The notes beneath the pieces were generated by a model that saw only the letters and a program-made list of their open reading frames with translations, made no database searches and was not told where the DNA came from. The translations under genes were made by a program, and so were the position numbers. Positions 34,033 through 42,717 of a stretch of DNA of 52,082 nt are shown piece by piece. Each line of letters begins with the position of its first letter. Positions within the stretch are counted from its first letter, which is position 1. Source of the stretch: Burkholderiales bacterium (GTDB lineage: Bacteria > Pseudomonadota > Gammaproteobacteria > Burkholderiales > Burkholderiaceae_E); NCBI GenBank assembly GCA_027487815.1, contig JAIYCW010000043.1, positions 1 to 52,082 of the forward strand. The letters run 5' to 3'.

Positions 34033-34733
34033 GGGGCTGCCCTGTCAGCTGCAAACATATAGCCAACCGCACGCAAAGTGAGAATCCAACGCGGATGCTG
34101 TGGGTCGGGTTCGATAGCTTGCCGGATGCGGCCGATATGCACATCAATGGATCGATCAAAAGCCTCCAGCGATTCACCCCTCACACGCTGCATCAATTGC
34201 TCTCGGCTCATGGCCCGACCGGCATGCTGGGCAAGCACACAGAGCAAATCAAACTGATATGCCGTCAGGCTGCACGCCACCCCTGAGCGTGAGACCAGCC
34301 TTGCTGCAGGATCTATCACAAGATCATCAAATTTCAAGGGTTTGGCAGCACTAGACAACTCCTCACCGCCAGTCTGCGCCCGGCGCAGCAGGGCTCGCAA
34401 TCGAGCCAGCAGCTCGCGCGCCTCAAAGGGTTTGCTGATGTAATCATCCGCCCCCAGCTCCAAGCCGACAACCCGATCACTTAAATCGCCCCGCGCGGTA
34501 AGCATCAAAATGGGGATCGAGGTTTGGCCGCGAATCTTGCGGCAAACATCGAGCCCATCGGCATCTGGAAGCATCAGGTCAAGCAATACGGCATCAAAGC
34601 GCCCGGTGGCCAGAGCCTGCAAACCCGAGGTGGCATCGATCGCATGAGTAATAGCAAAGCCATGCGGCGATAGGTATTCCCGCACCATGGCCGCCAGGCG
34701 CACATCATCTTCGATTTGCAGGATTGGGCGCAT
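34029..34733 (-). CDS. OmpR-family response regulator (CpxR/RstA-like)
   Basis: 234 aa. Receiver domain residues 1-120 with the acidic pair EDD, phosphoacceptor Asp in VLLDLMLPDADGLDVC, Thr in LMLTARGD and Lys in YISKPFEARELL. The C-terminal winged-helix DNA-binding domain (from about 135) ends RWILTLRAVGYMF. It should bind direct repeats upstream of target genes, likely including the lipoprotein gene 9 bases upstream, although I cannot point to the site. It is middle gene of a three-gene operon with the lipoprotein and the kinase. Confidence 0.92.
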   Translation of the reverse strand: MRPILQIEDDVRLAAMVREYLSPHGFAITHAIDATSGLQALATGRFDAVLLDLMLPDADGLDVCRKIRGQTSIPILMLTARGDLSDRVVGLELGADDYISKPFEARELLARLRALLRRAQTGGEELSSAAKPLKFDDLVIDPAARLVSRSGVACSLTAYQFDLLCVLAQHAGRAMSREQLMQRVRGESLEAFDRSIDVHIGRIRQAIEPDPQHPRWILTLRAVGYMFAADRAAP

Positions 34734-34742
34734 TGCCAGAAA

Positions 34743-35294
34743 TCAGCTCGCCCCGCGACCAGCACGCGAGGCCAGCCACTGTGCAGCCTTGCTTCGCTGC
34801 TCTGGGGTCAGCACTTCAGCAATATCCGCCATCGCCTGGGCGGCGCGTTTTGAAGCGCTTTCGGCCAAAGCCATTTTCTCTACCCGCATCTTTTCGATGG
34901 CTGCACGATCTATGGTTTCAGCTTTCAAAAGATCAGTGGCTTGACTGCGCGCCAAGCGGGTTTGCTCGCGCAAGGGCATGAGATCTTTTGCGGCCTCCTT
35001 GGCTATTTGTGCGACTTTTGCGCGCTGCTCAGGCGTGCCATCCAGCCAGCGCATCATGCGCTCGGCAGTTTTGTCAATGCGCTCATCAACCCGAGCCGGA
35101 TCCATGGGGCCATGGTGCCCGCGCATGCCCATTGACGGGCCGCCCCAGCCAGAGCGATTCGCCTCGCCGCCAGGGCCCATCGGCGCGCACGCAGAGACCA
35201 ACAGCACACCGGCCAGCGAACCGCCAAGCGCGGCCGAACGCCAAAACGCGCGACGGGCTTTCATAAGCCGAAAACCTTGTAAGAGATTCATCAT
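34743..35294 (-). CDS. Spy/CpxP-family periplasmic lipoprotein
   Basis: 183 aa from the first of two ATGs (35294), which follows AAGGA; an in-frame ATG at 35264 is also possible. A lipobox (LLVSAC) places the lipid-anchored Cys at residue 36. The mature part is helical with Met/His/Gly-rich early stretch (GPSMGMRGHHGPMDP) and two LTxxQ-like motifs degenerated to LDGTPEQRAKVAQI and LTPEQRSKAAQWL, as in Spy/CpxP chaperone-sensors. CpxP-type proteins damp the kinase by binding its sensor domain. The His/Met-rich stretch could bind metal. It is first in the operon with the regulator and kinase. Confidence 0.8.
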   Translation of the reverse strand: MMNLLQGFRLMKARRAFWRSAALGGSLAGVLLVSACAPMGPGGEANRSGWGGPSMGMRGHHGPMDPARVDERIDKTAERMMRWLDGTPEQRAKVAQIAKEAAKDLMPLREQTRLARSQATDLLKAETIDRAAIEKMRVEKMALAESASKRAAQAMADIAEVLTPEQRSKAAQWLASRAGRGAS

Positions 35295-35333
35295 CAGTTC
35301 CTTAATAAGGGTTGAACGTGATGAGAAGCTTGA

Positions 35334-35366
35334 ACCGCCCGCGTCAAGGAGTGATGAGCGGGCGGT
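35334..35366. terminator. Hairpin between the FAH hydrolase gene and the Spy-like gene
   Basis: A perfect 9-base inverted repeat (ACCGCCCGC/GCGGGCGGT) with a 15-base loop lies 15 bases beyond the FAH gene stop. Neither side has a strong T tract, so it may be a weak terminator or a regulatory element upstream of the two-component operon. Confidence 0.45.
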
Positions 35367-35381
35367 AAAGTTTTGTAAAGC

Positions 35382-36233
35382 TCAGAGCTTGAACTTCACC
35401 ACCTTCTGGGTTTGCTGACCCAGGCCCTGGATACCCAGGGTCATGACATCGCCGGCCTTCAGGAAACGCGGGGTGGGCTTGATCCCCAATCCAACTCCAG
35501 GCGGTGTGCCTGTGGTGATGATGTCGCCTGGCTCCAGCGTGATGAACTGGCTCACATAGCTCACCAGCGTGGCGCAATTGAAGATCATGGTCTTGGTATT
35601 GCCGCGCTGCATCTTCTCGCCATTCACATCCAGCCACATATCGAGCTTTTGCGGATCACCCACCTCATCCTTGGTGACCAGCCATGGACCCACCGGCCCG
35701 AAGGTGTCGCAGCTCTTGCCCTTATCCCACAGGCCGCCACGCTCAAGCTGATACTCACGCTCGCTCACATCATTAACCAGCACAAAGCCGGCCACATGAT
35801 CGAGCGCCGCTTTCTTGGTGACATAGCGCGCACGTGTGCCGATCACGATGCCCAGCTCCACTTCCCAGTCGGTCTTCACCGAGCCTTTGGGCAGCATCAC
35901 GTCATCATTGGGGCCTTGCATGCATCCAAGGGTTTTATGGAAAACGATTGGCTCTTTCGGCACAGGCGATCCGGTTTCGGCCGCATGATCGGAATAATTC
36001 AGACCAATCGCAACAAACTTGGTGGCCCCGGTGAATGGCACACCCATACGCGGCGTGCCACGCACGAGCGGCAGTTTGTCCGCTTTGATTTTTGCCAATT
36101 TGGCCAAACCTTTGGGGCTGAGCTGTGCGGGGCCAATGGTATCTACTACTCCAGATAGATCACGCAATTTTCCGTTGCTGTCTACCAGAGCGGGTTTTTC
36201 TTTGCCGGGTTTGCCATATCGAGCGAGTTTCAT
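35382..36233 (-). CDS. FAH-family hydrolase (2,4-diketo-3-deoxy-L-fuconate hydrolase/ureidoglycolate lyase-like)
   Basis: 283 aa. The fumarylacetoacetase catalytic fold is clear: AIGLNYSDHAAE, the metal-binding Glu pair and Asp in DWEVELGIVIG and VNDVSEREYQ, and ITTGTPPGVGLG with the conserved C-terminal loop. This subgroup acts on 2,4-dioxo acids, for example in the non-phosphorylated L-fucose and L-rhamnose pathways. An AGGAG precedes the ATG. It lies 33 bases after an SDR that resembles the enzyme producing such 2,4-diketo acids, which supports this reading, though the exact sugar is not determined. Confidence 0.85.
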   Translation of the reverse strand: MKLARYGKPGKEKPALVDSNGKLRDLSGVVDTIGPAQLSPKGLAKLAKIKADKLPLVRGTPRMGVPFTGATKFVAIGLNYSDHAAETGSPVPKEPIVFHKTLGCMQGPNDDVMLPKGSVKTDWEVELGIVIGTRARYVTKKAALDHVAGFVLVNDVSEREYQLERGGLWDKGKSCDTFGPVGPWLVTKDEVGDPQKLDMWLDVNGEKMQRGNTKTMIFNCATLVSYVSQFITLEPGDIITTGTPPGVGLGIKPTPRFLKAGDVMTLGIQGLGQQTQKVVKFKL

Positions 36234-36266
36234 ACTTCAGTCTCCTAATAAATCTGGGATGGGGGA

Positions 36267-37025
36267 TTAAATTGTGATGCCGCCGTCAACATTGAATATC
36301 TGTCCGGTGGCGAATTTGGATTCGTCGCTCGCCAGATAAATGATGATGGGAATGATTTCCTGGGCGGTTGCAAGTCGCCCCATGGGTTGGCGAGCCACAA
36401 ACATCTTGCGCGCCTCTTCGATATCGCCAAGTTGCTGCATCCGGTCATGCAAGCTTGGCGTTTCCACCGTGCCGGGCCCAATGGCATTGCAACGAATGCC
36501 TTTGGTCACATAATCTGCAGCAATCGATTTGGTCAGCCCAATCACAGCCGCTTTGGTGGTGCCGTAAGCAAAGCGGTTTGGAAAGCCCTTGACCGAGGAA
36601 CACACCGAGGCCATGTTGATGATCGAGCCGCCACCATTGTCGAGCATGCTCGGCAACAGCAAACGAATCGTGTGATACATCGAATCCACGTTGATCGCAA
36701 AACTGCGACGCCAGCTTTCCGCATCGGTGGCCAGCACCGAGCCTTGATGCACATACCCCGCGCAATTAAACAGCACATCCGGAGCCTTCATCGGGCCCAG
36801 CAAATTCTCGATTGCCTGAACATCGGTCACATCCAGCACGGCGGTTTGAATCGCCGCCCCACCTTGGGATTCAGCCTCCGAGGACAGGTCGCCCAACAGG
36901 TCGCCGCGAACGTCAGTTGCAAACACTTGCGCACCTTCGCAGGCCATCGCTATCGCTGCTGCGCGCCCCATGCCTTGAGCTGCTGCGGTCATGAATACCC
37001 GCTTGCCCTGTAGTCGTTGCCCCAT
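36267..37025 (-). CDS. SDR, probable 2-keto-3-deoxy-L-fuconate dehydrogenase type
   Basis: 252 aa if started at ATG 37025, preceded by GGAGG; an ATG at 37046 would add 7 residues and the frame is open further into the divergent TPR gene. The N-terminus is RLQGKRVFMTAAAQGMGRAA, with the cofactor Asp in VFATDVRG indicating NAD. Active site: S in NMASVCSSVKG and Y-x3-K in FAYGTTKAAVIG. The overall pattern resembles DHRS6/BDH2-like enzymes and bacterial 2-keto-3-deoxy-L-fuconate 4-dehydrogenases. It is first in an operon with the FAH hydrolase, which would take its product. Confidence 0.82.
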   Translation of the reverse strand: MGQRLQGKRVFMTAAAQGMGRAAAIAMACEGAQVFATDVRGDLLGDLSSEAESQGGAAIQTAVLDVTDVQAIENLLGPMKAPDVLFNCAGYVHQGSVLATDAESWRRSFAINVDSMYHTIRLLLPSMLDNGGGSIINMASVCSSVKGFPNRFAYGTTKAAVIGLTKSIAADYVTKGIRCNAIGPGTVETPSLHDRMQQLGDIEEARKMFVARQPMGRLATAQEIIPIIIYLASDESKFATGQIFNVDGGITI

Positions 37026-37104
37026 GACGCCTCCGGTTTTTGTCATGTAATTTTCCGAAGGGTAGCGCACAATCAGCAATTGCCTAAACTTCAGGAGCGA
37101 TCTG

Positions 37105-37563
37105 ATGAAAAGCACTGCTGTAAAAACCACGTTGGGCGGCCTGTTGACAGGCGCAATCCTGTTGTTTGGGCAGGCCTCGTTTGCCGCACCGATGTCCGAT
37201 CCTGTGCCCACCCCAAGCGATCCCTTGGCCACAGCGCGCGGGCTGCTTAAGGACAAAAACTGGAGCGCGGCTTCACGCGAACTTACAAGCGTGGTGCGCA
37301 AGGAGCCACGAAACGCCGAAGCGCATAACCTGCTTGGGTATTCCCTGCGCAATTCAGGCGATTTTGTTCGGGCCAAAGCGTCTTATGACGAAGCCTTGCG
37401 GCTGGACCCCAAGCACATCGGCGCACATGAATATCTTGGGCAGCTGTATCTGCGCACCAACCAGCCCGAGCTGGCCAAGCAGCATCTTGCTCAGCTTGAA
37501 GCGCTATGTGGCAAAGCGTGCGACGAGTATCGCAGCCTTGAGAAAGCGATCAGCGGGCAATAG
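37105..37563 (+). CDS. Periplasmic TPR protein
   Basis: 152 aa with a signal peptide (TLGGLLTGAILLFGQASFA) and about three TPR-like helical pairs: LLKDKNWSAASRELTSVVR, AHNLLGYSLRNSGDFVRAK and AHEYLGQLYLRTNQPELAK. AGGAG lies 6 bases before the ATG. Two cysteines near the end (LCGKACDEY) may bind a ligand or form a disulfide. The function is unknown; TPRs make protein contacts. It is divergent from the SDR and ends 13 bases from the convergent ABC exporter gene. Confidence 0.82.
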   Translation: MKSTAVKTTLGGLLTGAILLFGQASFAAPMSDPVPTPSDPLATARGLLKDKNWSAASRELTSVVRKEPRNAEAHNLLGYSLRNSGDFVRAKASYDEALRLDPKHIGAHEYLGQLYLRTNQPELAKQHLAQLEALCGKACDEYRSLEKAISGQ

Positions 37564-37576
37564 CCTGCAGGAGATC

Positions 37577-39406
37577 TCAAGCAAACTGCAATCGGGCGAG
37601 GCGGGCATAGAGCCCGTTGGCCCCAATCAAGGCCTCATGCTTGCCTGATTCCACAATTGCCCCCTGATCCATCACCACGATCAAATCGGCATCCACAACG
37701 GTAGCCAGCCGATGCGCAATCACCAGGGTCGTGCGGCCCTGCATCGCGGTTTGCAGCGCTTGTTGCACCAAGTGTTCGCTTTCAGCATCCAACGCACTGG
37801 TCGCTTCGTCCAGCAACAAGAGTGGTGGATTTTTCAACAAGGCGCGCGCAATCGCAATACGCTGACGCTGGCCTCCTGAGAGCCGCACACCGCGCTCGCC
37901 CAGATATGTCTCATAGCCCTGGGGCAGGCGCTCAAGAAACTCATGTGCGTTGGCAGCCCTGGCGGCTTCATGCACTTCTTCATCTGTAGCGCTCAGGCGG
38001 CCGTAGCGAATGTTTTCGAGCGCGTTGGCGGAAAACACGATGTTGTCCTGCGCAACCAAGCCGATTTGCCCGCGCAGCTTATCCAGAGGCAGCGAGCGCA
38101 CATCACTGCCATTCAGCAGAACTCTGCCCTGCGCAGGATCGTAGTAGCGCAAGAGGAGCTGAAAGAGCGTGGTTTTCCCCGCTCCCGATGGCCCAACCAA
38201 AGCAATCGTCTGCCCCGAGAGCACCTGCAGATTCACGCCCTGCAAGGCCAGCTCCTTGGGCCTGGACGGGTAGCTGAAACTCACCGCCTCCAGGCTCACT
38301 ACGGGGACGGAAGCAGACTCGGCAGCCGTTTTAGAAGCGGCGGCTGATGCCACTATCGGCATCAACTGCAAGCTGCTTTGCGAGGAGAGTAATTCGAGCA
38401 GTCGCTCGGTTGCTCCCGCCGCCCTCTGTACGTCACCCATGACCTCGGACAATGCGCCTACCGACCCTGCAACCATCGCCGCATAGAGAATGAACTGGGT
38501 GAGCGTGCCCGGGCTCATCGTGCCCGCCATCACCGCCCGCGCGCCCAGCCATAACACGAACACAATTGCGCCAAACACCAGCACGATAGCGCCCGCTGTA
38601 AGCCAGGCCCGCGCGCGAGTGCGGCGCACCGCCGATTCAAACGAGGCTTCAGAGGCCTGGGCATAGTTCTGCCCCTCGAACACCTCCCGCGCATAAGCCT
38701 GCACCAGCGCGATGGCATTCAAGCGCTCACCTGCCAGTGCATTGGCGTCAGCCAATCGGTCTTGCGAGGCCCGCGACAGGCCGCGCACCCGGCGTCCGAA
38801 AATCAGCAGGGGCAGCATGATGAGCGCGATCAGCCCGACGATAATTGCGGCCAGCTTCCATGCGGTGAAGAGCATCATGATCACCGCGCCAATGAAGAGC
38901 AGCCCATTGCGCAGTCCCATCGAAATGCTGGTGCCGACCAATGTATGGATCAGGGTGGCGTCAGCGGTGAGGCGCGACAGCACTTCGCCGGGCTTGAGGG
39001 TTTCAAAAAAGAGCGCGTCCTGTTTAAGCACATGTCCATAGACCGCTGTGCGCAAGTCTGTGGTAACTCGCTCACCCAGCCACGACACCGAATAAAACCG
39101 GATCGCTGTACCAAAGGCCAGCACAATAGCCACCAGCAACAAGCCAATGAAATAGCTATTCACCGACCCGGAAGCCAGGGCACGCGAAGCGGTATCGGCC
39201 TGGTTGAATTGGGAAAACCCATGATCGATCAGTTCGCGAAACGACCACGGCAAAGCCAGGGTGGCCCCGGCGGCAATCAGCAGCGCCAAACCTGCAATGG
39301 CCACTCGCCCACGATAGGGCTTGATAAAGGGGCCGAGCGCGGAGAGCACCTGCAAAGCAGAGCGTTCGGGCACGGGCGGATTGATAGCAGCGGCAGTCGA
39401 TGTCAT
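37577..39406 (-). CDS. MsbA-like ABC exporter (fused TM and ATPase domains)
   Basis: 609 aa from ATG 39406, which follows AAGGATC at short spacing; an ATG at 39418 is possible, while a TTG further upstream is less likely. Six membrane segments span residues about 25-310 (VAIAGLALLIAAGATLALPW; YFIGLLLVAIVLAFGTAI; LLFIGAVIMMLFTAWKLAAI). The ATPase domain has Walker A GPSGAGKTTLFQLL, Q-loop VAQDNIVFS, signature LSGGQRQRIAIARALL, Walker B LLLLDEATSALD and the switch His in VIAHRLATV. Half-size exporters of this type work as homodimers and move lipids, drugs or peptides. The start lies 32 bases from the divergent UxaA-family gene. Confidence 0.9.
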   Translation of the reverse strand: MTSTAAAINPPVPERSALQVLSALGPFIKPYRGRVAIAGLALLIAAGATLALPWSFRELIDHGFSQFNQADTASRALASGSVNSYFIGLLLVAIVLAFGTAIRFYSVSWLGERVTTDLRTAVYGHVLKQDALFFETLKPGEVLSRLTADATLIHTLVGTSISMGLRNGLLFIGAVIMMLFTAWKLAAIIVGLIALIMLPLLIFGRRVRGLSRASQDRLADANALAGERLNAIALVQAYAREVFEGQNYAQASEASFESAVRRTRARAWLTAGAIVLVFGAIVFVLWLGARAVMAGTMSPGTLTQFILYAAMVAGSVGALSEVMGDVQRAAGATERLLELLSSQSSLQLMPIVASAAASKTAAESASVPVVSLEAVSFSYPSRPKELALQGVNLQVLSGQTIALVGPSGAGKTTLFQLLLRYYDPAQGRVLLNGSDVRSLPLDKLRGQIGLVAQDNIVFSANALENIRYGRLSATDEEVHEAARAANAHEFLERLPQGYETYLGERGVRLSGGQRQRIAIARALLKNPPLLLLDEATSALDAESEHLVQQALQTAMQGRTTLVIAHRLATVVDADLIVVMDQGAIVESGKHEALIGANGLYARLARLQFA

Positions 39407-39438
39407 GATCCTTGTCATTCTATGGGACAAAACCTTTC

Positions 39439-40992
39439 ATGAACCCTCAAGCTTCCTCTGGACAACGCGTGAATCTGGTGCGCCAGGCCACCTTGCGTCT
39501 CGCCCCGCATGACGATGTGGTGATTGCAGCCCGCCCCTTGAGCGTGGGCACCGCCATTGAAGGCGGCACGATTACATGCCGTCAAGCGATACCGCCGGGC
39601 CACAAAGTCGCTACCCAATCGATCGCACAAGGTGCACCAGTCAAGCGCTATGGACAGATCATTGGCTTTGCCACCCAGCCGATTGCGCCGGGTGATCATG
39701 TGCATACCCATAACCTGGTGTTCAACACCTTCGAGCGGGACTATGCGGTGGGCAGCGACGTCAAGCCGCAAGCTCTGGCAGAGCACCCCGCAAGCTTCAT
39801 GGGCTATGTGCGTGCGGATGGCCGGGTAGCCACACGCAACTATATTGGCGTTATCGCCACCGTAAATTGCTCAGCCTCGGTTTCAAAATATGTCTCGCAG
39901 CATTTCACCGCTGAGCGGCTCGCGGCCTATCCAAATGTGGATGGCATTGTGCCGATCACTCACTCCACTGGCTGCGGCATGGACAGCAATGGCGAGGGTA
40001 TTGATGTCTTGCGCCGCACTATTGCGGGCTACGCGCGCCATCCCAACTTTGCCGGCGTTGTGATCATCGGGCTGGGCTGTGAGGCCAATCAGATGGACGC
40101 CTTGTTCGCCGCTGAGCAGCTTACCGATAGCACCTTGCTCAAACCGCTGGTCGTTCAATCTGAAGGCGGCACCCGCAAAACCATGGAAGCGGGGATCGCT
40201 GCAGTGCAGGCCATGCTGCCAATTGCCAATGAGATTCAGCGCAGGCCCGTGCCGGTGTCTCACATCACCATAGGCCTGCAATGCGGCGGATCAGACGGCT
40301 ACTCGGGGATCACCGCCAACCCGGCTTTAGGCGCGGCCTGTGATCTCCTGGTATCCCACGGTGGCACCGTGATTCTTTCCGAAACGCCAGAGATCTATGG
40401 CGCCGAACACTTGCTGACCCGGCGCGCGGTATCACCTGCAGTAGCCGATAAGCTCATCGAACGGATTCATTGGTGGGAGGCCTACACCGAGCGCAATCGC
40501 GGCAGCATGGACAACAATCCCTCGCCAGGCAACAAAGCCGGCGGGCTCACCACGATTCTTGAAAAATCCTTGGGTGCGGTCGCCAAGGCAGGCACCACAA
40601 ACCTGATGGATGTGGTGGACTATGCGATGCCTGTAAACACCAAAGGATTTGTGTTCATGGACACCCCGGGCTATGACCCGGTTTCGGCCACGGGGCAAGT
40701 GGCAGGCGGTGCAAACATGATTTGCTTCACTACCGGACGCGGCTCGGTGTATGGCTGCAAGCCAGCGCCTTCGATCAAGCTCGCCACCAACTCGCTGCTG
40801 TTTTCACGCATGCCGGAAGACATGGATATCAATTGCGGCGATATCGTGGAGGAAGGTGTCAGCGTGGCGCAAAAGGGTCAGGAAATTTTTGAGCTCATCC
40901 TTCGGGTAGCCAGTGGCGAGGCCACCAAGAGCGAGGCGCTGGGCATTGGCAATGATGAGTTTGTGCCCTGGCAGCTCGGCGCGGTGATGTAA
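39439..40992 (+). CDS. UxaA-family dehydratase (altronate/galactarate dehydratase type)
   Basis: 517 aa from ATG 39439 (MNPQASSGQRVNLVRQATL). It has the N-terminal SAF-like domain (HDDVVIAARPLSVGT ... GDHVHTHNL) fused to the UxaA C-terminal domain (RADGRVATRNYIGVIATVNC), so it is full-length, as in E. coli UxaA. Conserved Cys/His residues (THSTGCGMD; GLQCGGSDGYSG; CEANQ) should hold the metal. Known members dehydrate altronate or galactarate; homologues are reported in an L-fucose locus of Campylobacter. Given the FAH and SDR genes nearby, a related sugar acid is possible. No strong Shine-Dalgarno is seen. Confidence 0.85.
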   Translation: MNPQASSGQRVNLVRQATLRLAPHDDVVIAARPLSVGTAIEGGTITCRQAIPPGHKVATQSIAQGAPVKRYGQIIGFATQPIAPGDHVHTHNLVFNTFERDYAVGSDVKPQALAEHPASFMGYVRADGRVATRNYIGVIATVNCSASVSKYVSQHFTAERLAAYPNVDGIVPITHSTGCGMDSNGEGIDVLRRTIAGYARHPNFAGVVIIGLGCEANQMDALFAAEQLTDSTLLKPLVVQSEGGTRKTMEAGIAAVQAMLPIANEIQRRPVPVSHITIGLQCGGSDGYSGITANPALGAACDLLVSHGGTVILSETPEIYGAEHLLTRRAVSPAVADKLIERIHWWEAYTERNRGSMDNNPSPGNKAGGLTTILEKSLGAVAKAGTTNLMDVVDYAMPVNTKGFVFMDTPGYDPVSATGQVAGGANMICFTTGRGSVYGCKPAPSIKLATNSLLFSRMPEDMDINCGDIVEEGVSVAQKGQEIFELILRVASGEATKSEALGIGNDEFVPWQLGAVM

Positions 40993-41016
40993 GATTTTTG
41001 GGCGAGGAGATCAACC

Positions 41017-41532
41017 ATGAAAACAGGACTTGAACAGCTCACCACTTATGCAGCCTATCATCGGGATCGGCGCAATATCGCTACTCACGTGGTCGGCGTG
41101 CCGATGATTGTGTTTGCAGTAACCGTGTTGCTATCGCGCCCCCTGATTGAAATTGCAGGCCTGCCGGTTTCGGTCGCCTGGATTGCGATTGCTCTGAGCA
41201 GCCTCTACTACATCAAGCTTGATTCACGCCTTGGGCTTGTGCTTTCTCTGGTGCTTGTGCTGTTTGGCTGGGCGGCGGCGCATGTTGCCTCAATGCCCAC
41301 CAGCATGTGGCTTCAAGTGGGTTTGGGCTGCTTCATTGTGGGCTGGATCATTCAGTTCATCGGCCACTACTTCGAAGGCAAGAAACCTGCCTTTGTTGAT
41401 GATGTGGTTGGGCTTCTGATTGGTCCGCTTTTTGTGCTCACCGAGATGGCTTTTGCCCTGGGCCTGCGCAATGAATTGCGCGCGGGCATTGAAGCTCGGG
41501 TCGGCCCAACCCTGATCCGGCAGCTGACCTGA
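41017..41532 (+). CDS. Mpo1-like (DUF962) membrane protein
   Basis: 171 aa. About four membrane segments follow an N-terminal motif YAAYHRDRRNIATHVVGVP, and a second conserved box is QFIGHYFEGKKPAFVDD; these His-rich motifs define the Mpo1/YGL010w family. Yeast Mpo1 is a Fe(II)-dependent dioxygenase that shortens 2-hydroxy fatty acids by alpha-oxidation. The bacterial role is not established. GAGGAG precedes the ATG. It lies 24 bases after the UxaA-family gene and 6 bases before the AlkC-like gene, so it may be part of the same transcript. Confidence 0.85.
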   Translation: MKTGLEQLTTYAAYHRDRRNIATHVVGVPMIVFAVTVLLSRPLIEIAGLPVSVAWIAIALSSLYYIKLDSRLGLVLSLVLVLFGWAAAHVASMPTSMWLQVGLGCFIVGWIIQFIGHYFEGKKPAFVDDVVGLLIGPLFVLTEMAFALGLRNELRAGIEARVGPTLIRQLT

Positions 41533-41538
41533 GCCGGG

Positions 41539-42717
41539 ATGGCACAAAGCCTCAAATCCAGCTATGGCATCGAAGTCGCCGAGCGCATTGGCGCGCAAAT
41601 CAAACACGCCTGGGGCGCCTTTGATATCGCTGGTTTTATCGAGCTTGTCGGTCCGGGGTATGACGAACTTGAGTTCATGGGGCGGGCGCGTCATATCGCC
41701 ACCGCAATGCGCAGCAGCCTGCCCGATGACTTCGAACATGCTGCAGATATTGTTGAAGCCTCGCTCGGACCGGTAAATTCAACCACCGAAGGTTGGGGAC
41801 TAGGCATTTTTGACTACGCTCCCCATGGCTATTGGGTTATCGGCCACGCGCTAACGACCTCTGACCCGAATCAATCGCATGCCAGGCCTTCAGCACGGGT
41901 GTTTGATCGGGCGATGCGCTTTCAGCATGCGTTGACGCAAAGGTTCACCGCAGAGTTCTCTGTACGCGCGTTTATTCAAGCTGATACCAAGCGCGCATTG
42001 GATCACTTAAAAAGTTGGGTCCACGATCCCAGCCCACACGTGCGTCGACTCGTGAGCGAAGGATTACGGCCTCGATTACCTTGGGCCGGGCAGCTCAAAG
42101 TGTTTATGGACAACCACGATCCCGTGCTCAAGTTACTCAATGAGCTGCGTGATGACCCCAGCGACTATGTCAGGCGCTCGGTTGCAAATCACCTGAATGA
42201 CATTGGCAAGGACAAGCCTGAGGTCCTGTTGGCCACTGCACGGGCCTGGGCTGGCGCAGGAGTCTCGGCAAACCGCCAAGCCTTGATCAAGCACGCGCTG
42301 CGCAGCCTGATCAAACAGGGGCATTCGGAAGCGCTTGAAATTGTGGGGTACCAGGCCACGCCAGGAGTGCGCGTTAGCCGCGCTAGCTTTACCCCCAATA
42401 CACTGAGAATTGGTGAAGCGGTTGCCATCGAGGTTGAGTTGAATGCACCCGCTGGCTCAAACTGTCTGATCGACCTGCGGGTTTCCTATTTGAAGGCCAA
42501 TGGCTCGTTCAGTCCCAAAGTCTTCAAGTGGAAAGAGTGCGTAACGCCGGACAACGGGTTAATCACATTGAAGCGCAAGTTGTCCTTTGAGCAGCGCAGT
42601 ACCCGCACCCATTACGCTGGCCCGCATCACTTCGAACTGCTGGTCAATGGTACGGCACTAGGCTTGGGGTCGATTATCCTCGAACCAGAGTCAGTCGACC
42701 CCAAGCATAAGCCTTAG
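41539..42717 (+). CDS. AlkC-type DNA glycosylase with C-terminal Ig-like domain
   Basis: 392 aa. Residues about 40-265 are HEAT-like repeats of the AlkC/AlkD family, e.g. LKSWVHDPSPHVRRLVSEG, LRPRLPWAG and DPSDYVRRSVANHLNDIGKD. From about 275 a beta-rich segment starts (VRVSRASFTPNTLRIGEAVAI) and ends in HHFELLVNGTALGLGSI; this matches the Ig-like domain reported for AlkC, which bends DNA while 3-methyladenine is removed. It would repair alkylated DNA without base flipping. The ATG at 41539 has no strong Shine-Dalgarno and may be translated by coupling. The end overlaps the convergent TonB receptor gene by 4 bases. Confidence 0.82.
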   Translation: MAQSLKSSYGIEVAERIGAQIKHAWGAFDIAGFIELVGPGYDELEFMGRARHIATAMRSSLPDDFEHAADIVEASLGPVNSTTEGWGLGIFDYAPHGYWVIGHALTTSDPNQSHARPSARVFDRAMRFQHALTQRFTAEFSVRAFIQADTKRALDHLKSWVHDPSPHVRRLVSEGLRPRLPWAGQLKVFMDNHDPVLKLLNELRDDPSDYVRRSVANHLNDIGKDKPEVLLATARAWAGAGVSANRQALIKHALRSLIKQGHSEALEIVGYQATPGVRVSRASFTPNTLRIGEAVAIEVELNAPAGSNCLIDLRVSYLKANGSFSPKVFKWKECVTPDNGLITLKRKLSFEQRSTRTHYAGPHHFELLVNGTALGLGSIILEPESVDPKHKP

